From assembly GCA_021817945.1 (NCBI GenBank), contig JAKAFL010000002.1, positions 20,929 to 84,928 on the forward strand: a stretch of 64,000 nucleotides of DNA. Direction: 5' to 3'. The position numbers were made by a program, and so were the translations under genes. The notes below the pieces were generated by a model that had not been told where the DNA came from, did not search any database, and saw only the letters and a list, made by a program, of their open reading frames with translations. Positions 9,002 through 18,004 of this stretch are shown piece after piece. The stretch is from a bacterium (GTDB taxonomy: Bacteria; Verrucomicrobiota; Verrucomicrobiia; Limisphaerales; UBA11358). Position 1 is the stretch's first letter. Every line of letters begins with the position of its first letter.

Positions 9002-10459
9002 ATGAGCAAAACACTTTATCTTTCCCCTCCCAGTTTTGATGGATTTGACGGGGGAGCCGGGGCCCGGTATCAGGCACGCCGGGAGGTCACCAGTTATTGG
9101 TACCCCACATGGCTGGCCCAGCCTGCGGCGCTCACCCCGGGATCCCGCCTCTTGGATTGTCCCCCGCACCATATCGGCATGGATGAAACCTTGCGAATCG
9201 CCAGGGATTACCAGCATGTCATCATCAACACTTCCACCCCCTCCCTCAAAAACGATTGCAAGGTGGCGGAAGCCATCAAGGCCCAAAAACCGGATACAAA
9301 AATAGGATTTGTTGGCGCGCACACCATGGTTTTGCCCACGGAAACCCTGAAAGCTTCCCAAGCCATTGACTGGGTTGGACGCAAGGAATTTGATTTCACC
9401 TGCAAGGAAGTGGCCGAGGACCGTGACTTGGCAAGCATTGCTGGCCTTTCCTACCGGGACAAAGACGGGAAAATCCGGCACAATCCTGAAAGGGAGATGA
9501 TTCAGGACATGGACAGCCTTCCTTGGGTTGCCGATGTTTACAAGAGGGACCTCGAAATCGAAAAATATTTCATCGGCTACCTGCTGCATCCTTATGTCTC
9601 CATGTACACGGGACGTGGATGCCCGGCACAATGCACTTTTTGCCTGTGGCCACAGACAATCGGCGGCCATAAATACCGGGTGCGATCACCCCAGAACGTG
9701 GCAGACGAGATGGCGTACATGAAGCGGATATTTCCGCAGGTCCGTGAATTCTTTTTTGACGATGACACCTTCACGGCCAACCTGCCGCGAGCGCGGGAAA
9801 TAGCGCGAAAGCTGGCTCCGCTGGGAGTGCACTGGAGCTGCAACAGCCGCGCGAACCTGGATTACGACACAATCAAATCCTTCAAAGACAATGGCTTGAG
9901 ATTGTTCCTAGTCGGTTACGAAAGCGGGAATGACGACATTCTGACACGCATTAAAAAGGGTGTGACCATGGCGGAGATGAGGCGGTTCACCAAGGATTGC
10001 CATCGGGCAGGAGTCGTGATTCATGGAACATTCATTTTGGGACTGCCGGTGGAGACGCCACAAACCATTGAAAATACCATCCATTTCGCAAAAGAGCTGG
10101 ACGTATTCAGTCTCCAAGTATCCCTGGCAGCGCCCTACCCCGGCACGGAGCTTTTTGAAATGGCCCGTCAAAACAGTTGGTTTGTGAAAAAAGACAAGAC
10201 CGACTTGGTGGAAAACGACGGCTTGCAGCAAAGCACCTTGGAATACCCGGGATTGAGCAAGGAAAAGATTTTTGAGGAAGTGGACCGCTTTTACCGCACC
10301 TATTACCTCCGCCCCAAACCCATTCTGCGCATCATTAAAACGATGCTGGAGGACAAGGACATTCTGGTGCGGCGCTGTCGCGAGGGCTACGAATTTTTCA
10401 GGAGCCTGAGTGAGCGCAAGGCGGATCTTGCTGCGGCCAAAGCAGGCGTTTCGGCCTGA
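9002..10459 (+). CDS. hpnJ: HpnJ-like B12-binding-type radical SAM protein
   Basis: A 485-residue protein with an N-terminal cobalamin-binding-like Rossmann region and a radical SAM core carrying GRGCPAQCTFCLWPQ (CxxxCxxC) at about residues 203-217. The N-terminal SPPSFDGFDGGAGARYQ and the FFFDDDTF and GTFILGLPVET stretches are those of HpnJ, a hopanoid-cluster radical SAM protein linked to side-chain (cyclitol ether) modification. Its placement 120 bases behind an HpnH-like gene strengthens the call. The exact reaction is not established from sequence. Confidence 0.82.
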   Translation: MSKTLYLSPPSFDGFDGGAGARYQARREVTSYWYPTWLAQPAALTPGSRLLDCPPHHIGMDETLRIARDYQHVIINTSTPSLKNDCKVAEAIKAQKPDTKIGFVGAHTMVLPTETLKASQAIDWVGRKEFDFTCKEVAEDRDLASIAGLSYRDKDGKIRHNPEREMIQDMDSLPWVADVYKRDLEIEKYFIGYLLHPYVSMYTGRGCPAQCTFCLWPQTIGGHKYRVRSPQNVADEMAYMKRIFPQVREFFFDDDTFTANLPRAREIARKLAPLGVHWSCNSRANLDYDTIKSFKDNGLRLFLVGYESGNDDILTRIKKGVTMAEMRRFTKDCHRAGVVIHGTFILGLPVETPQTIENTIHFAKELDVFSLQVSLAAPYPGTELFEMARQNSWFVKKDKTDLVENDGLQQSTLEYPGLSKEKIFEEVDRFYRTYYLRPKPILRIIKTMLEDKDILVRRCREGYEFFRSLSERKADLAAAKAGVSA

Positions 10460-10637
10460 CACCACATCTGCCCCGCACTCCGCTGAGGCTGACCCCGTAA
10501 CGGTTGCCTGTTGAGATATAAACCGGGAAATCAAACCAGCTCCCCTTTCCGGGCGTGTGGGACAGATAAATATCCCGCGTTTCCTTGGTCTTGGAAAATT
10601 GCTTTTGGAGCGCCTGTTAATGCCCTAATTTGAAGGC

Positions 10638-12005
10638 GTGGCAAATGAACCCCGCCCAACAACCGTCCCCACCCGGCGCATCTTGGTGGTGGATGACGAT
10701 CCCGGGCAGCGCAGCCTGCTAAATTCCTTCCTGGTTGGGCAGGGCTTTGACATTGTGTTGGCGGATTCCGGTGAGGCGGCGCTCCAGCAATTGGGTGCCC
10801 ACCGGTTTGACATGATGATTTCCGACGTCCGGATGCCGGGAAAATCGGGCCTGGAAACACTTCGTCAAGTCCGGCAGGAATGGACCAGCCTGCCTGTTTT
10901 GTTGGTGACAGCGTATGCGGACATCCGCGAGGCGGTGGTGGCCATGCGGGATGGAGCCTTGAATTACCTGGCCAAGCCCATTGACCTGGAGGAGTTGCTC
11001 ACCTGTGTGCGGCAGGCCACTGGTTTGACCCGGGACCAAGCTCCCCTGCAAACCTCCAGTCGCAGCCTTCCCGATCACTTGGTGGCCCGCAGTCCGCTCA
11101 TGTTGTCACTCTTTGACCAAGCGGCACTGATCGCCCCGGCTGAAACCCGGGTGTTTATTGCCGGCGAAAGCGGCACGGGCAAGGAGGTGGTTGCCGATGT
11201 TCTCCATGCCTGGAGCCATCGCGCCTCCGGGCCTTTTGTGAAGGTCAACTGCGCGGCCATCCCGGAAAACCTCCTGGAGAGCGAATTATTCGGCCATGAA
11301 CGCGGTGCCTTCACCGGCGCCTCCTCCCAAAGGATCGGACGTTTTGAGGAGGCCAGCAAGGGCACCATATTCCTGGATGAAATCGCAGAAATGGCCCCCT
11401 CGCTTCAGGCCAAAATTTTGCGGGTGACCCAGGATGGGCGCTTTCAAAGAATCGGCTCCAATCGCGAGATTCAGACCCATGCGCGCATTCTGTCCGCCAG
11501 CAACCGGATCCTGGAGGAGGAGGTGAAGGCCGGGCGATTCCGGGAAGATTTGTTTTACCGTCTCAACGTGGTGGAATTGGCGGTGCCACCGCTGCGCGAG
11601 CGTCGCGAGGATATTCTGCCGCTGGCCCAGAAATTTCTCTTGGAATTTGCCCGGTACGGCGCCCGGCTGACCGGGGCTGCCGAGGATTGCCTGATGAATT
11701 ATTCCTGGCCTGGGAACGTGCGTGAATTAAGGAACTTCATTGAACGCGCTGTTTTATTATCACGCGGCGAACTTATTTTGCCGGAGCACTTGCCAGCCCG
11801 CCTGCGGGATTCTTTGGCCCCATCCGCGCGGCAAGTCGTTCAGGAGGGCCAGCCCCTTGATGAAATTGAGCGCAACGCCATTTTGCTCGCCCTCCGCCAG
11901 CACAAGCACAATCGGACGGAAACGGCCAAGGCTCTGGGCATCAGCCGCAGGGCGCTGCTTTACAAAATCCAAAGGCTGAGATTACAGGGTTTTCTGGTGG
12001 AATAA
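10638..12005 (+). CDS. Sigma-54-dependent NtrC-family response regulator
   Basis: 455 residues in the order receiver (phospho-acceptor Asp63 in MMISDVRMPG; Lys in LAKPID), AAA+ domain (Walker A GESGTGKE, sigma-54 contact loop GAFTGA, Walker B FLDEIAEM) and Fis-type helix-turn-helix (TETAKALGISRRALLYKIQR). All motifs needed to open sigma-54 promoters are present. The start is a GTG at 10638. No cognate kinase is adjacent. Three sigma-54 promoters head the flagellar operons 6-28 kb downstream, so this is the best candidate for a FlrC/FlgR-type flagellar activator; that link is inference. Another role, with a different activator for flagella elsewhere, remains possible. Confidence 0.9.
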   Translation: MANEPRPTTVPTRRILVVDDDPGQRSLLNSFLVGQGFDIVLADSGEAALQQLGAHRFDMMISDVRMPGKSGLETLRQVRQEWTSLPVLLVTAYADIREAVVAMRDGALNYLAKPIDLEELLTCVRQATGLTRDQAPLQTSSRSLPDHLVARSPLMLSLFDQAALIAPAETRVFIAGESGTGKEVVADVLHAWSHRASGPFVKVNCAAIPENLLESELFGHERGAFTGASSQRIGRFEEASKGTIFLDEIAEMAPSLQAKILRVTQDGRFQRIGSNREIQTHARILSASNRILEEEVKAGRFREDLFYRLNVVELAVPPLRERREDILPLAQKFLLEFARYGARLTGAAEDCLMNYSWPGNVRELRNFIERAVLLSRGELILPEHLPARLRDSLAPSARQVVQEGQPLDEIERNAILLALRQHKHNRTETAKALGISRRALLYKIQRLRLQGFLVE

Positions 12006-12026
12006 ACCCGGGCTGGGAACACTCCC

Positions 12027-13628
12027 TCAAGCTGATGCATCGCCAGAGGATGACAGCCGGACTGGCCGGTAGCCTCCCTTGGCCCGGAAATACGCAAACA
12101 TGCAGACATAGGCCACAAAAAGCGACAGGGGAAACAACGCTATTTGTTGCAAAGCTGCAAACTGTCCGCTTGTGTTGGCCGCAGCAACCTGCGCCTGCAA
12201 GCTGGCATCGGTCAACGCACCGGCTTTGACCGGATCAATGGCCTTGTAAGCTCCCAGCAAATAGTGCTTGCCCGCTGTCACCGATTCGCAAAGCGCGGGG
12301 TTCACGGCTGCCAACTGGCGCGTGGCCGAACTTTCCTGCAAATACCCAATAAATGGCGCTCCCAAGATGCCCACCGCCAGCATCCCAATGCCGCCCACCG
12401 CATTAAGCGTCAACGTGCCGCCACGCGGGCATTGTTCCGTGGTGAGACCCAGCAGCGTGGGCCAGAAAAAAGTTTTGCCCACGGCATAAAGCGTGGCTGC
12501 GGCAAAGATCGCCGTCATGCCCAGGCCCGCCGTGTGCGCCAAAGCCCACAAACCCACGGACGCCAGGGCAGAGCATCCCGCCAGCAAACCCACCGGCGAA
12601 AATTTATGAATCAGCGGCCCCGCTCCAAACCGCAGCAACATCATGATGGCAGACGTATAAACCAGCACCCACGCGGGATTGTGCCCGGCCTCCTGCATCG
12701 GGACCTGCATAAGCGATGTAATCCAGCCATCGGTTCCCAGCTCGGTGATGGCCTGGGGCATCATGATGAGAATCAGGCAGGCCAGCAAAACCCGGCCAAA
12801 AGATCGTGTCACCACCGCAAATCCGGCCACCACCAGCGCGGTGAGAGACCAGGTCACGCCCGGACTCCACAAAAAAACCTGCCCCATCTGCGCCAGCACC
12901 AGCCCAAAACCAATCAATCCGCCAAAAGCCCCCAATTCCTTCAGCATTTCAATGTATTTCACACCAGCCTGTTCACGTTCACTCCGGGGAAAAGTGCGCC
13001 CAGCCAAAATCACAAAAAAGACGAGGGCCGGAATCAGGATCAGCCCCAGTATCCACCGCCAATCAGCCAGATTGGCCAGCATGATGGTGCAGACACCGCC
13101 CAGCACCAATCCCCCGGGCCAGCCGGCATGAAGCCGGTTCAGCCAGCGGGTTTTGTCCGCCTGAAACAATGTCGCCACAACCGGGTTGGCAAAGGCCTCC
13201 ACACTCCCATTCCCCAACCCCAGAATAATGCTGCCCCAATACAATAGTTGATATCCGCGATGGCGGCCCTCCTCCAAGGCGCTGCCGGACAAACCATGTA
13301 CGCAACCATAAGCAGCGATGGCCATGGCGAAGTAAACCAAATAGGAAACAAATGAAAAAAACATTGCCGCCTTGAATCCCGTCCGGTCCAGTACCAGGCT
13401 GAAAATGATGATACTCACCCCAAATGGCCAGATGCCCGCCCCCTGCAACTCCCCGACAGAAACCTTGTCCAAACCAAAATCCGATGCAAATGCCCCGCTG
13501 CAAAGAATCATCCGGCTGATAAAGGCATAGGAAGTGGTGATAATGGCTGCAAAACAACCCCAGAAAAGTAGCTGATCCTGTTTGTGGTTCATTTTAAAAG
13601 CGACGGGCAGGTCATGGAATGGCTCCAT
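12027..13628 (-). CDS. MFS transporter
   Basis: A 533-residue integral membrane protein with about twelve hydrophobic segments, and a major-facilitator fold start (QDQLLFWGCFAAIITTSYAF). Its extended loop near the C-terminus (about residues 440-490) is soluble and Ala-rich. The class is common in Verrucomicrobiota and Planctomycetota, often near sugar-degradation genes, but no such genes are adjacent, so the substrate is unknown. I prefer the ATG at 13628, which has GGAGGG nine bases upstream, over the ATG at 13637. It converges with the sigma-54 activator gene, with 21 bases between the stops. Confidence 0.8.
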   Translation of the reverse strand: MEPFHDLPVAFKMNHKQDQLLFWGCFAAIITTSYAFISRMILCSGAFASDFGLDKVSVGELQGAGIWPFGVSIIIFSLVLDRTGFKAAMFFSFVSYLVYFAMAIAAYGCVHGLSGSALEEGRHRGYQLLYWGSIILGLGNGSVEAFANPVVATLFQADKTRWLNRLHAGWPGGLVLGGVCTIMLANLADWRWILGLILIPALVFFVILAGRTFPRSEREQAGVKYIEMLKELGAFGGLIGFGLVLAQMGQVFLWSPGVTWSLTALVVAGFAVVTRSFGRVLLACLILIMMPQAITELGTDGWITSLMQVPMQEAGHNPAWVLVYTSAIMMLLRFGAGPLIHKFSPVGLLAGCSALASVGLWALAHTAGLGMTAIFAAATLYAVGKTFFWPTLLGLTTEQCPRGGTLTLNAVGGIGMLAVGILGAPFIGYLQESSATRQLAAVNPALCESVTAGKHYLLGAYKAIDPVKAGALTDASLQAQVAAANTSGQFAALQQIALFPLSLFVAYVCMFAYFRAKGGYRPVRLSSSGDASA

Positions 13629-13637
13629 ACTCCTCAT

Positions 13638-14285
13638 CCCTCCACGGGTGTCAATGACAAATCACCAATCAAGACAGGCGTTTTGACCTATGGCAAAATG
13701 TTACCGGCGGCTGGGATCATTCGAGCTTTGTTTCCTCGCGATTGAGGTTACCCAGGACAGTGGAAAAATTTCAGGGTTTGTCTTGAATGTTTTTCTTCAG
13801 CGATAATGGATAGAGCCGGGCATGTTGGTCGCGCAGCTCATGTTTTCCGGCCTCAGGGATGTCTGGGCTTGCCAGCAGCCGTTGATACGGCGTTTGGCGG
13901 GGCGTTTCATGGACGCGCTGGGTCCGGCCAGCTTGCTTCTCCCGTTGCAATAGTTTGAAGAATTGTCACAAAAACCGCATAGTTTAAATGACCCTGACAA
14001 ATTAATTTGAACCTCAATTCTCAATTGGTTCGAACTCTCTGGCTTCGGTCTGCGGTCGCGGGCGGTGAAGCCCGATCAGAGGGGTAGAGGCCTCCGGCGT
14101 GGATTGCGGTTATCGAAGCAAAATCGAGCCTCCACCATCCGATGAGAAATAAAAACTTGCAGCTTGCCAAAAATGCCATGCGCGCCGCGCCATTGACAAA
14201 TGGCTAAAAATGCATATATTTGCTGCTAATCTGATGATCATTGACGGGGGATGTAACCCTTGCCTGATGATGTAAAACCTGCGGA
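13638..14285. other. Intergenic stretch, about 650 bp
   Basis: No convincing gene. A 75-codon minus-strand frame at 13797-14024 lacks motifs and a clear ribosome binding site. The right end holds the promoter of the next gene. The GC-rich part at about 14040-14110 has short complementary words but no tRNA-like fold that I could draw. Confidence 0.5.
14193..14220 (+). promoter_or_regulatory. Sigma-70-type promoter for the secreted protein
   Basis: TTGACA (14193-14198), a 16-base spacer and TATATT (14215-14220) lie about 65 bases upstream of the gene at 14286. The intervening leader is about 55 bases. Confidence 0.6.
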
Positions 14286-16409
14286 ATGTCTCTCATGAAA
14301 TCCTACAAAACCCACATCTCCCTCCTGCTGTTTACGTTCAGTTTCCTAGCCGGCCTGGCAGTTTTAAACGGATCTGCCATCACCCTTTCCATCACGCCTT
14401 CATCTATCAGCAACACTTATAGCGGCAAGATCACGCTGGTAGTGGGCGGACTGCCCAGCGGCGGATCGGCGGTGGTGCAAAAGTACCTTGATCACAATGC
14501 CAACGGCGTGGTGGACGCTGGCGACATGCTTTTTCAACAGTTCACCGTGACAGATGGACAGTGGGGAATGGTCATCGGCGGCGTGACCAACATCAACGTG
14601 CCGGGCGACTCGGACACCACGGCGGGTCAAATAACGTGCAAGCTGCATTTTCCGAATGGGGATTTTTCCCAGTCCATTTCGGGCAATTACCTTTTTGTGG
14701 TCTCCAGTCCCACCGGCGCGTTTTCGCCCGTGACGAATTCCTTTTCTGTCACGAATTTTCCATTCCCACAAAAACTGACCGGCAAGGTTCTTAAAAATGG
14801 CGTGGGGGTTCCGGGTGCCATCGTGGTGGTCTTTCCTCCGCCCTCAGCCAACGGCCACGGGCCAGGCCAGCCCGTGGAGGCGGCGGCGGCCGATAATTCC
14901 GGCAATTATACCGTTCCACTGCCGGTGGGCACCTACATGCCGCTGGCCGTTGGCAGCAATTTAATAGCCGATGCCATGGCCTCGCCAATCATTTCACTGG
15001 CTGCCAGCCAGACCATTTCCACCAACCTGGTGGTCTCCAATGCCACCACCACCATCACCGGCCAGTTGGTGGATTACAACAATTCCGGAATCCCGCTGCC
15101 AGGCCTCTTTCTGCCCGCCGAGACGAAAACGTATTTGATCGCCGCAACCTCCACCGACAGCAAGGGAAACTTTACCATGGGGGTGGTTCCTGGAACCTGG
15201 AATTTTAATGGCGAGCCGTCCGGTTTGACGCTTCTCGGCTATGTGGGCTATCAAGGCGGCACCAATGTGCTCTCCGGTTCCAGTCTGACTGGGGCCTTTC
15301 CGAAGGCCACCGCTCTTTTCTATGGTCAGGTTGTGGATTCGTTTGGAAATGCATTATCCAACATTGATGTCAATGCCAGCGACAACAACGGTGTATTCCA
15401 GACGGATAGTTACACCGATAACAAGGGAAACTATTGCGCGGCCGCGCTGGGCGGTTTGCCGGGCGATACCTGGAACCTGTCTGTAAGCACCGGCGGGGGC
15501 AGCAGCAACCCCGCCAATTATATCTTTACCCAGCCGCAATTTGATCAGAACGGTGGAACCAATATTACTGCTGGCCAGGCTGTGCAGGTCAATTTCACCG
15601 GAATCCTTGCCACCAACACCATCTCTGGAAACGTCCAATACTACGGCACCAACATCGTTGGAGTTGGGGTTTTCGCTGGCGCAACCATCAATGGACAAAA
15701 TTTCAATGCGTACGTGGATACCGACGCCAATGGGAACTACTCCTTCAACGTTTCCAGCGGCTTGTGGAGCGTGGGGCTCAACCAAAACGGCGGCAATGAC
15801 AGTCTCGATAACATCATTGGCGCAGGGAATTACTCCCCGCCCAGCAACCTGAATATTGACATTGTCAATGACAATGGGATTGCGAACTTCACGATCCAGC
15901 CGCCCGGCAGCGGAGGCGGTCCGCTGCAAATCAACACCACCTCTCTGCCAAATGGAAATGAGGGCGCTTCCTATTACACCCAGCTTCAGGCCAGCGGAGG
16001 CCTTTCGCCTTACACCTGGTCGCTGGCCAACGGCTCGTTGCCGCTGCCAAATGGCTTGACCCTGGGCAGCGATGGAGTCATTTCCGGCGTACCCACAACG
16101 AACAACCTGTTCAACTTCTTCGTCCAGGTTACGGATTCCAACGGCACCACCATTCTACAATCACTCGGGCTTATCATCAATCCAAAGCCAAGCTTTCGCG
16201 GTTCGGCGAGATTATCCAATGGCCAGTTTCAGGTGCTGCTTTCTGGCGCGCCCAACCAGAATTATTCGCTCCAGATGACCACAAACCTCAGCGCCGGCGG
16301 CTGGGTCACGCTCTATGTGACCAACAATCCGTTGACCAATACATTCCCGCTCATTGATTCCAATGCCACCAACCGGCAGCGGTTTTATCGGGTTTTGGTC
16401 GGCCCCTAA
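14286..16409 (+). CDS. Large secreted repeat protein with CarboxypepD_reg-like and He_PIG-type Ig domains
   Basis: 707 residues with an N-terminal signal peptide (ISLLLFTFSFLAGLAVL). The middle has several carboxypeptidase-regulatory-like modules, each with an ITGQLVDYNNSGIPL-type opening and a DSKGNFTM or DNKGNY turn. Residues about 550-635 form a putative Ig (He_PIG) domain, ending in LTLGSDGVISGVPTT and FFVQVTDSNG. The C-terminus (YSLQMTTNLS ... RQRFYRVLVGP) is the ending seen on many secreted Verrucomicrobiota proteins. It is probably a surface or extracellular adhesin-like protein; no enzyme domain is seen. The second Met at 14295 is an equally possible start. Confidence 0.75.
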   Translation: MSLMKSYKTHISLLLFTFSFLAGLAVLNGSAITLSITPSSISNTYSGKITLVVGGLPSGGSAVVQKYLDHNANGVVDAGDMLFQQFTVTDGQWGMVIGGVTNINVPGDSDTTAGQITCKLHFPNGDFSQSISGNYLFVVSSPTGAFSPVTNSFSVTNFPFPQKLTGKVLKNGVGVPGAIVVVFPPPSANGHGPGQPVEAAAADNSGNYTVPLPVGTYMPLAVGSNLIADAMASPIISLAASQTISTNLVVSNATTTITGQLVDYNNSGIPLPGLFLPAETKTYLIAATSTDSKGNFTMGVVPGTWNFNGEPSGLTLLGYVGYQGGTNVLSGSSLTGAFPKATALFYGQVVDSFGNALSNIDVNASDNNGVFQTDSYTDNKGNYCAAALGGLPGDTWNLSVSTGGGSSNPANYIFTQPQFDQNGGTNITAGQAVQVNFTGILATNTISGNVQYYGTNIVGVGVFAGATINGQNFNAYVDTDANGNYSFNVSSGLWSVGLNQNGGNDSLDNIIGAGNYSPPSNLNIDIVNDNGIANFTIQPPGSGGGPLQINTTSLPNGNEGASYYTQLQASGGLSPYTWSLANGSLPLPNGLTLGSDGVISGVPTTNNLFNFFVQVTDSNGTTILQSLGLIINPKPSFRGSARLSNGQFQVLLSGAPNQNYSLQMTTNLSAGGWVTLYVTNNPLTNTFPLIDSNATNRQRFYRVLVGP

Positions 16410-16557
16410 AGTCGTGCCTGATGTTCACAGGGAGTAGGAGCGGTTGCTTTGCCAGTCTGCCTGTCGGCATTCAACCGGAACCATGCCCGGCGATCCACTC
16501 CCCAGACAGGTTTTCTGATACGGATCCGGTCGGACTTGAATTTGCGGATTTGTTTGA

Positions 16558-16932
16558 ATGCTGTCCTGCCAAGGCTTGGGGGAAAACCCCAACCTGCAAT
16601 GCCTGCTCACCAACCGGCCCACCGGGCAGTTGTCCCCCTCTCAGTGGCTGCAAGCCCATCGCGCCTATTGAGGTGTGGAGACCGGTTTGCACCAGCGTTT
16701 GGACTTGAGCGCGGAAGAAGATCGAAGCCCAATGCGCAGTCACGACGTCTGCTGGGCCTTGTGTATGTTTCGCCGCATCGGCATCAGCCTCTTCATGCAT
16801 TGGCACAAATACCAGCCCAAGAGGGTCAAGGTCACTCTGCCTGATTTTTACGAGAAAATGTCGCTCGAAAATCAACGCCGCGCTTCTGCGTTAGTCAACT
16901 TCAAGCAATCGGCAGCCTTGGAAAATTCATGA
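16558..16932 (+). pseudogene. Degenerate transposase C-terminal remnant (ISAs1-like)
   Basis: One frame reads through this stretch with a single TGA at 16669-16671. The surrounding text is HRAY-stop-GVETGLHQRLD, where a Trp codon (TGG) would give the HRAYWGVE block expected of an ISAs1-type DDE transposase (compare SHWGIENSLHWVLD). Downstream RSHDVCWALCMFRRIGISLF and LENQRRA fit the same family's C-terminus. The N-terminal two thirds are absent and the frame upstream is full of stops. No terminal inverted repeats were found. It is a dead fragment just before the flagellar locus. Confidence 0.6.
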
Positions 16933-17057
16933 GCCAATCGGGTTCCAAAGGAATCAGGTTTCAAACACTATGCCGGGTCTTCCCATTCCATCATACGGAG
17001 GAAGGTGGTTAAGCTTTGCCCACCCAGGACGACAACCCGGCATTTTTTACCCATTCA

Positions 17058-17072
17058 ACCGTTTAAAACGGT
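17058..17072. promoter_or_regulatory. Inverted repeat upstream of the flgB promoter
   Basis: ACCGTTT-A-AAACGGT, two perfect 7-base arms around one base, lies 34 bases upstream of the -24 element of flgB. It could be a regulator site, though sigma-54 activator sites usually lie farther upstream. Function is inferred from position. Confidence 0.4.
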
Positions 17073-17105
17073 GAAAACAGTTGATTTTATGGGGGTTTTG
17101 CAGCG

Positions 17106-17120
17106 TGGCATCATCGTTGC
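17106..17120 (+). promoter_or_regulatory. Sigma-54 promoter of the flgB operon
   Basis: TGGCATCATCGTTGC matches the consensus TGGCAC-N5-TTGC with the required ten bases between GG and GC. Transcription would start near 17132, twelve bases before the flgB ATG at 17144. This also argues against an upstream start for flgB at 17081, which would put the promoter inside the gene. Confidence 0.85.
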
Positions 17121-17143
17121 TAAGCACTTGTGGCATTCTATAC

Positions 17144-17527
17144 ATGATCGAAGCGATATTCAATCAGCCGGGGTTTTTGGCGGCCAGCAAGGCCTTGGAC
17201 GCAGTGGAACTGCGCGGGCAGGCCATTTCCAACAACCTGGCCAACCTGGAAACGCCGGGTTATCGGCGGGTGGATTTGGCACCCGGTTTCGAGGCCGCCA
17301 TGAACAAGGCAATCCTCTCGCAGAACCCGCAACAGATAGCGTCGCTGAATCCCACATTGGCTGCGGATCCGAATGCGACGGCGGTAAGCCCGGATGGCAA
17401 CACGGTTCGGCTGCAGGATGAATTGACCCAGTTGAATCAGAATGGCGCGGCGCACTCATTGGAAACACAGTTAGTGGTGAGCATGTTCCAGAAACTGCAA
17501 ATGGCCATCACGGGCAAGAATGCATAA
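17144..17527 (+). CDS. flgB: Flagellar proximal rod protein FlgB
   Basis: 127 residues, typical of FlgB (about 130). It contains the rod/hook N-terminal signature as NNLANLETPGYRRVD and the C-terminal helix LETQLVVSMFQKLQMAI. FlgB is exported by the flagellar type III apparatus and forms the base of the rod in the periplasm. The start is set by the sigma-54 promoter just upstream, which leaves a leader of about twelve bases. It is the first gene of the large operon that runs to flhF. Confidence 0.95.
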   Translation: MIEAIFNQPGFLAASKALDAVELRGQAISNNLANLETPGYRRVDLAPGFEAAMNKAILSQNPQQIASLNPTLAADPNATAVSPDGNTVRLQDELTQLNQNGAAHSLETQLVVSMFQKLQMAITGKNA

Positions 17528-17531
17528 AGCC

Positions 17532-17960
17532 ATGATTTCGATCATACCAGGAATACAAAACACGTCTGCAGCGCTGGATGCGGAGCAGACGCGCTTGAAT
17601 GTGATTGCGAAAAACATTGCCAACGCCAACACGGCTCATGGCCCCGATGGCAAGCCTTACCAGCGGCAGGTGGTGGTGTTTGACACGGCCCTGCAACAGG
17701 CCATGGGTCCCGATGGAGGGGTGCAGTTGGCACCGGTGCAGGTGGCTAAAATCGAGTCTGACAATCGCCCGGCGTTGCAGGTGTTTGACCCTGGCAACCC
17801 GGATGCGGATGCCAAAGGCATGGTTTCCATGCCCAACATTAATGTGAACGAGGAAATGGCGGATCTGATTTCCGCATCCCGATCCTACGAGGCGAACCTG
17901 GCTGCGGCCAAAAATGCGCACACGATGGCCATGGAAACCCTTTCGATAGGCAAGGCATGA
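17532..17960 (+). CDS. flgC: Flagellar proximal rod protein FlgC
   Basis: 142 residues from the ATG at 17532 (MISIIPGIQNTS), the usual FlgC N-terminus; an ATG at 17520 overlapping flgB would add four residues. The rod signature appears as NIANANTAHG and the C-terminal ISASRSYEANLAAAKNA is the conserved FlgC/FlgG tail. It forms part of the proximal rod with FlgB and FlgF. Gene order flgB-flgC-fliE is the standard one. Confidence 0.95.
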   Translation: MISIIPGIQNTSAALDAEQTRLNVIAKNIANANTAHGPDGKPYQRQVVVFDTALQQAMGPDGGVQLAPVQVAKIESDNRPALQVFDPGNPDADAKGMVSMPNINVNEEMADLISASRSYEANLAAAKNAHTMAMETLSIGKA

Positions 17961-18004
17961 GCGTGCGACAGGATAAAAACCCTTGGAAACCCCACTAAAC
18001 CGGC

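Noticed and set aside
13797..14024. 75-codon minus-strand frame in the gap after the MFS gene
   Set aside because: No recognisable feature, no ribosome binding site, and low-quality composition.
14040..14110. Possible tRNA-like GC-rich segment
   Set aside because: Could not draw a cloverleaf with an anticodon stem and TPsiC arm.
16421..16844. Other frames overlapping the transposase remnant
   Set aside because: The frame with HRAY-stop-GVETGLHQRLD gives family-like sequence; the others do not.
17081..17143. Upstream extension of flgB
   Set aside because: It would place the sigma-54 promoter inside the coding sequence and adds residues unlike any FlgB.
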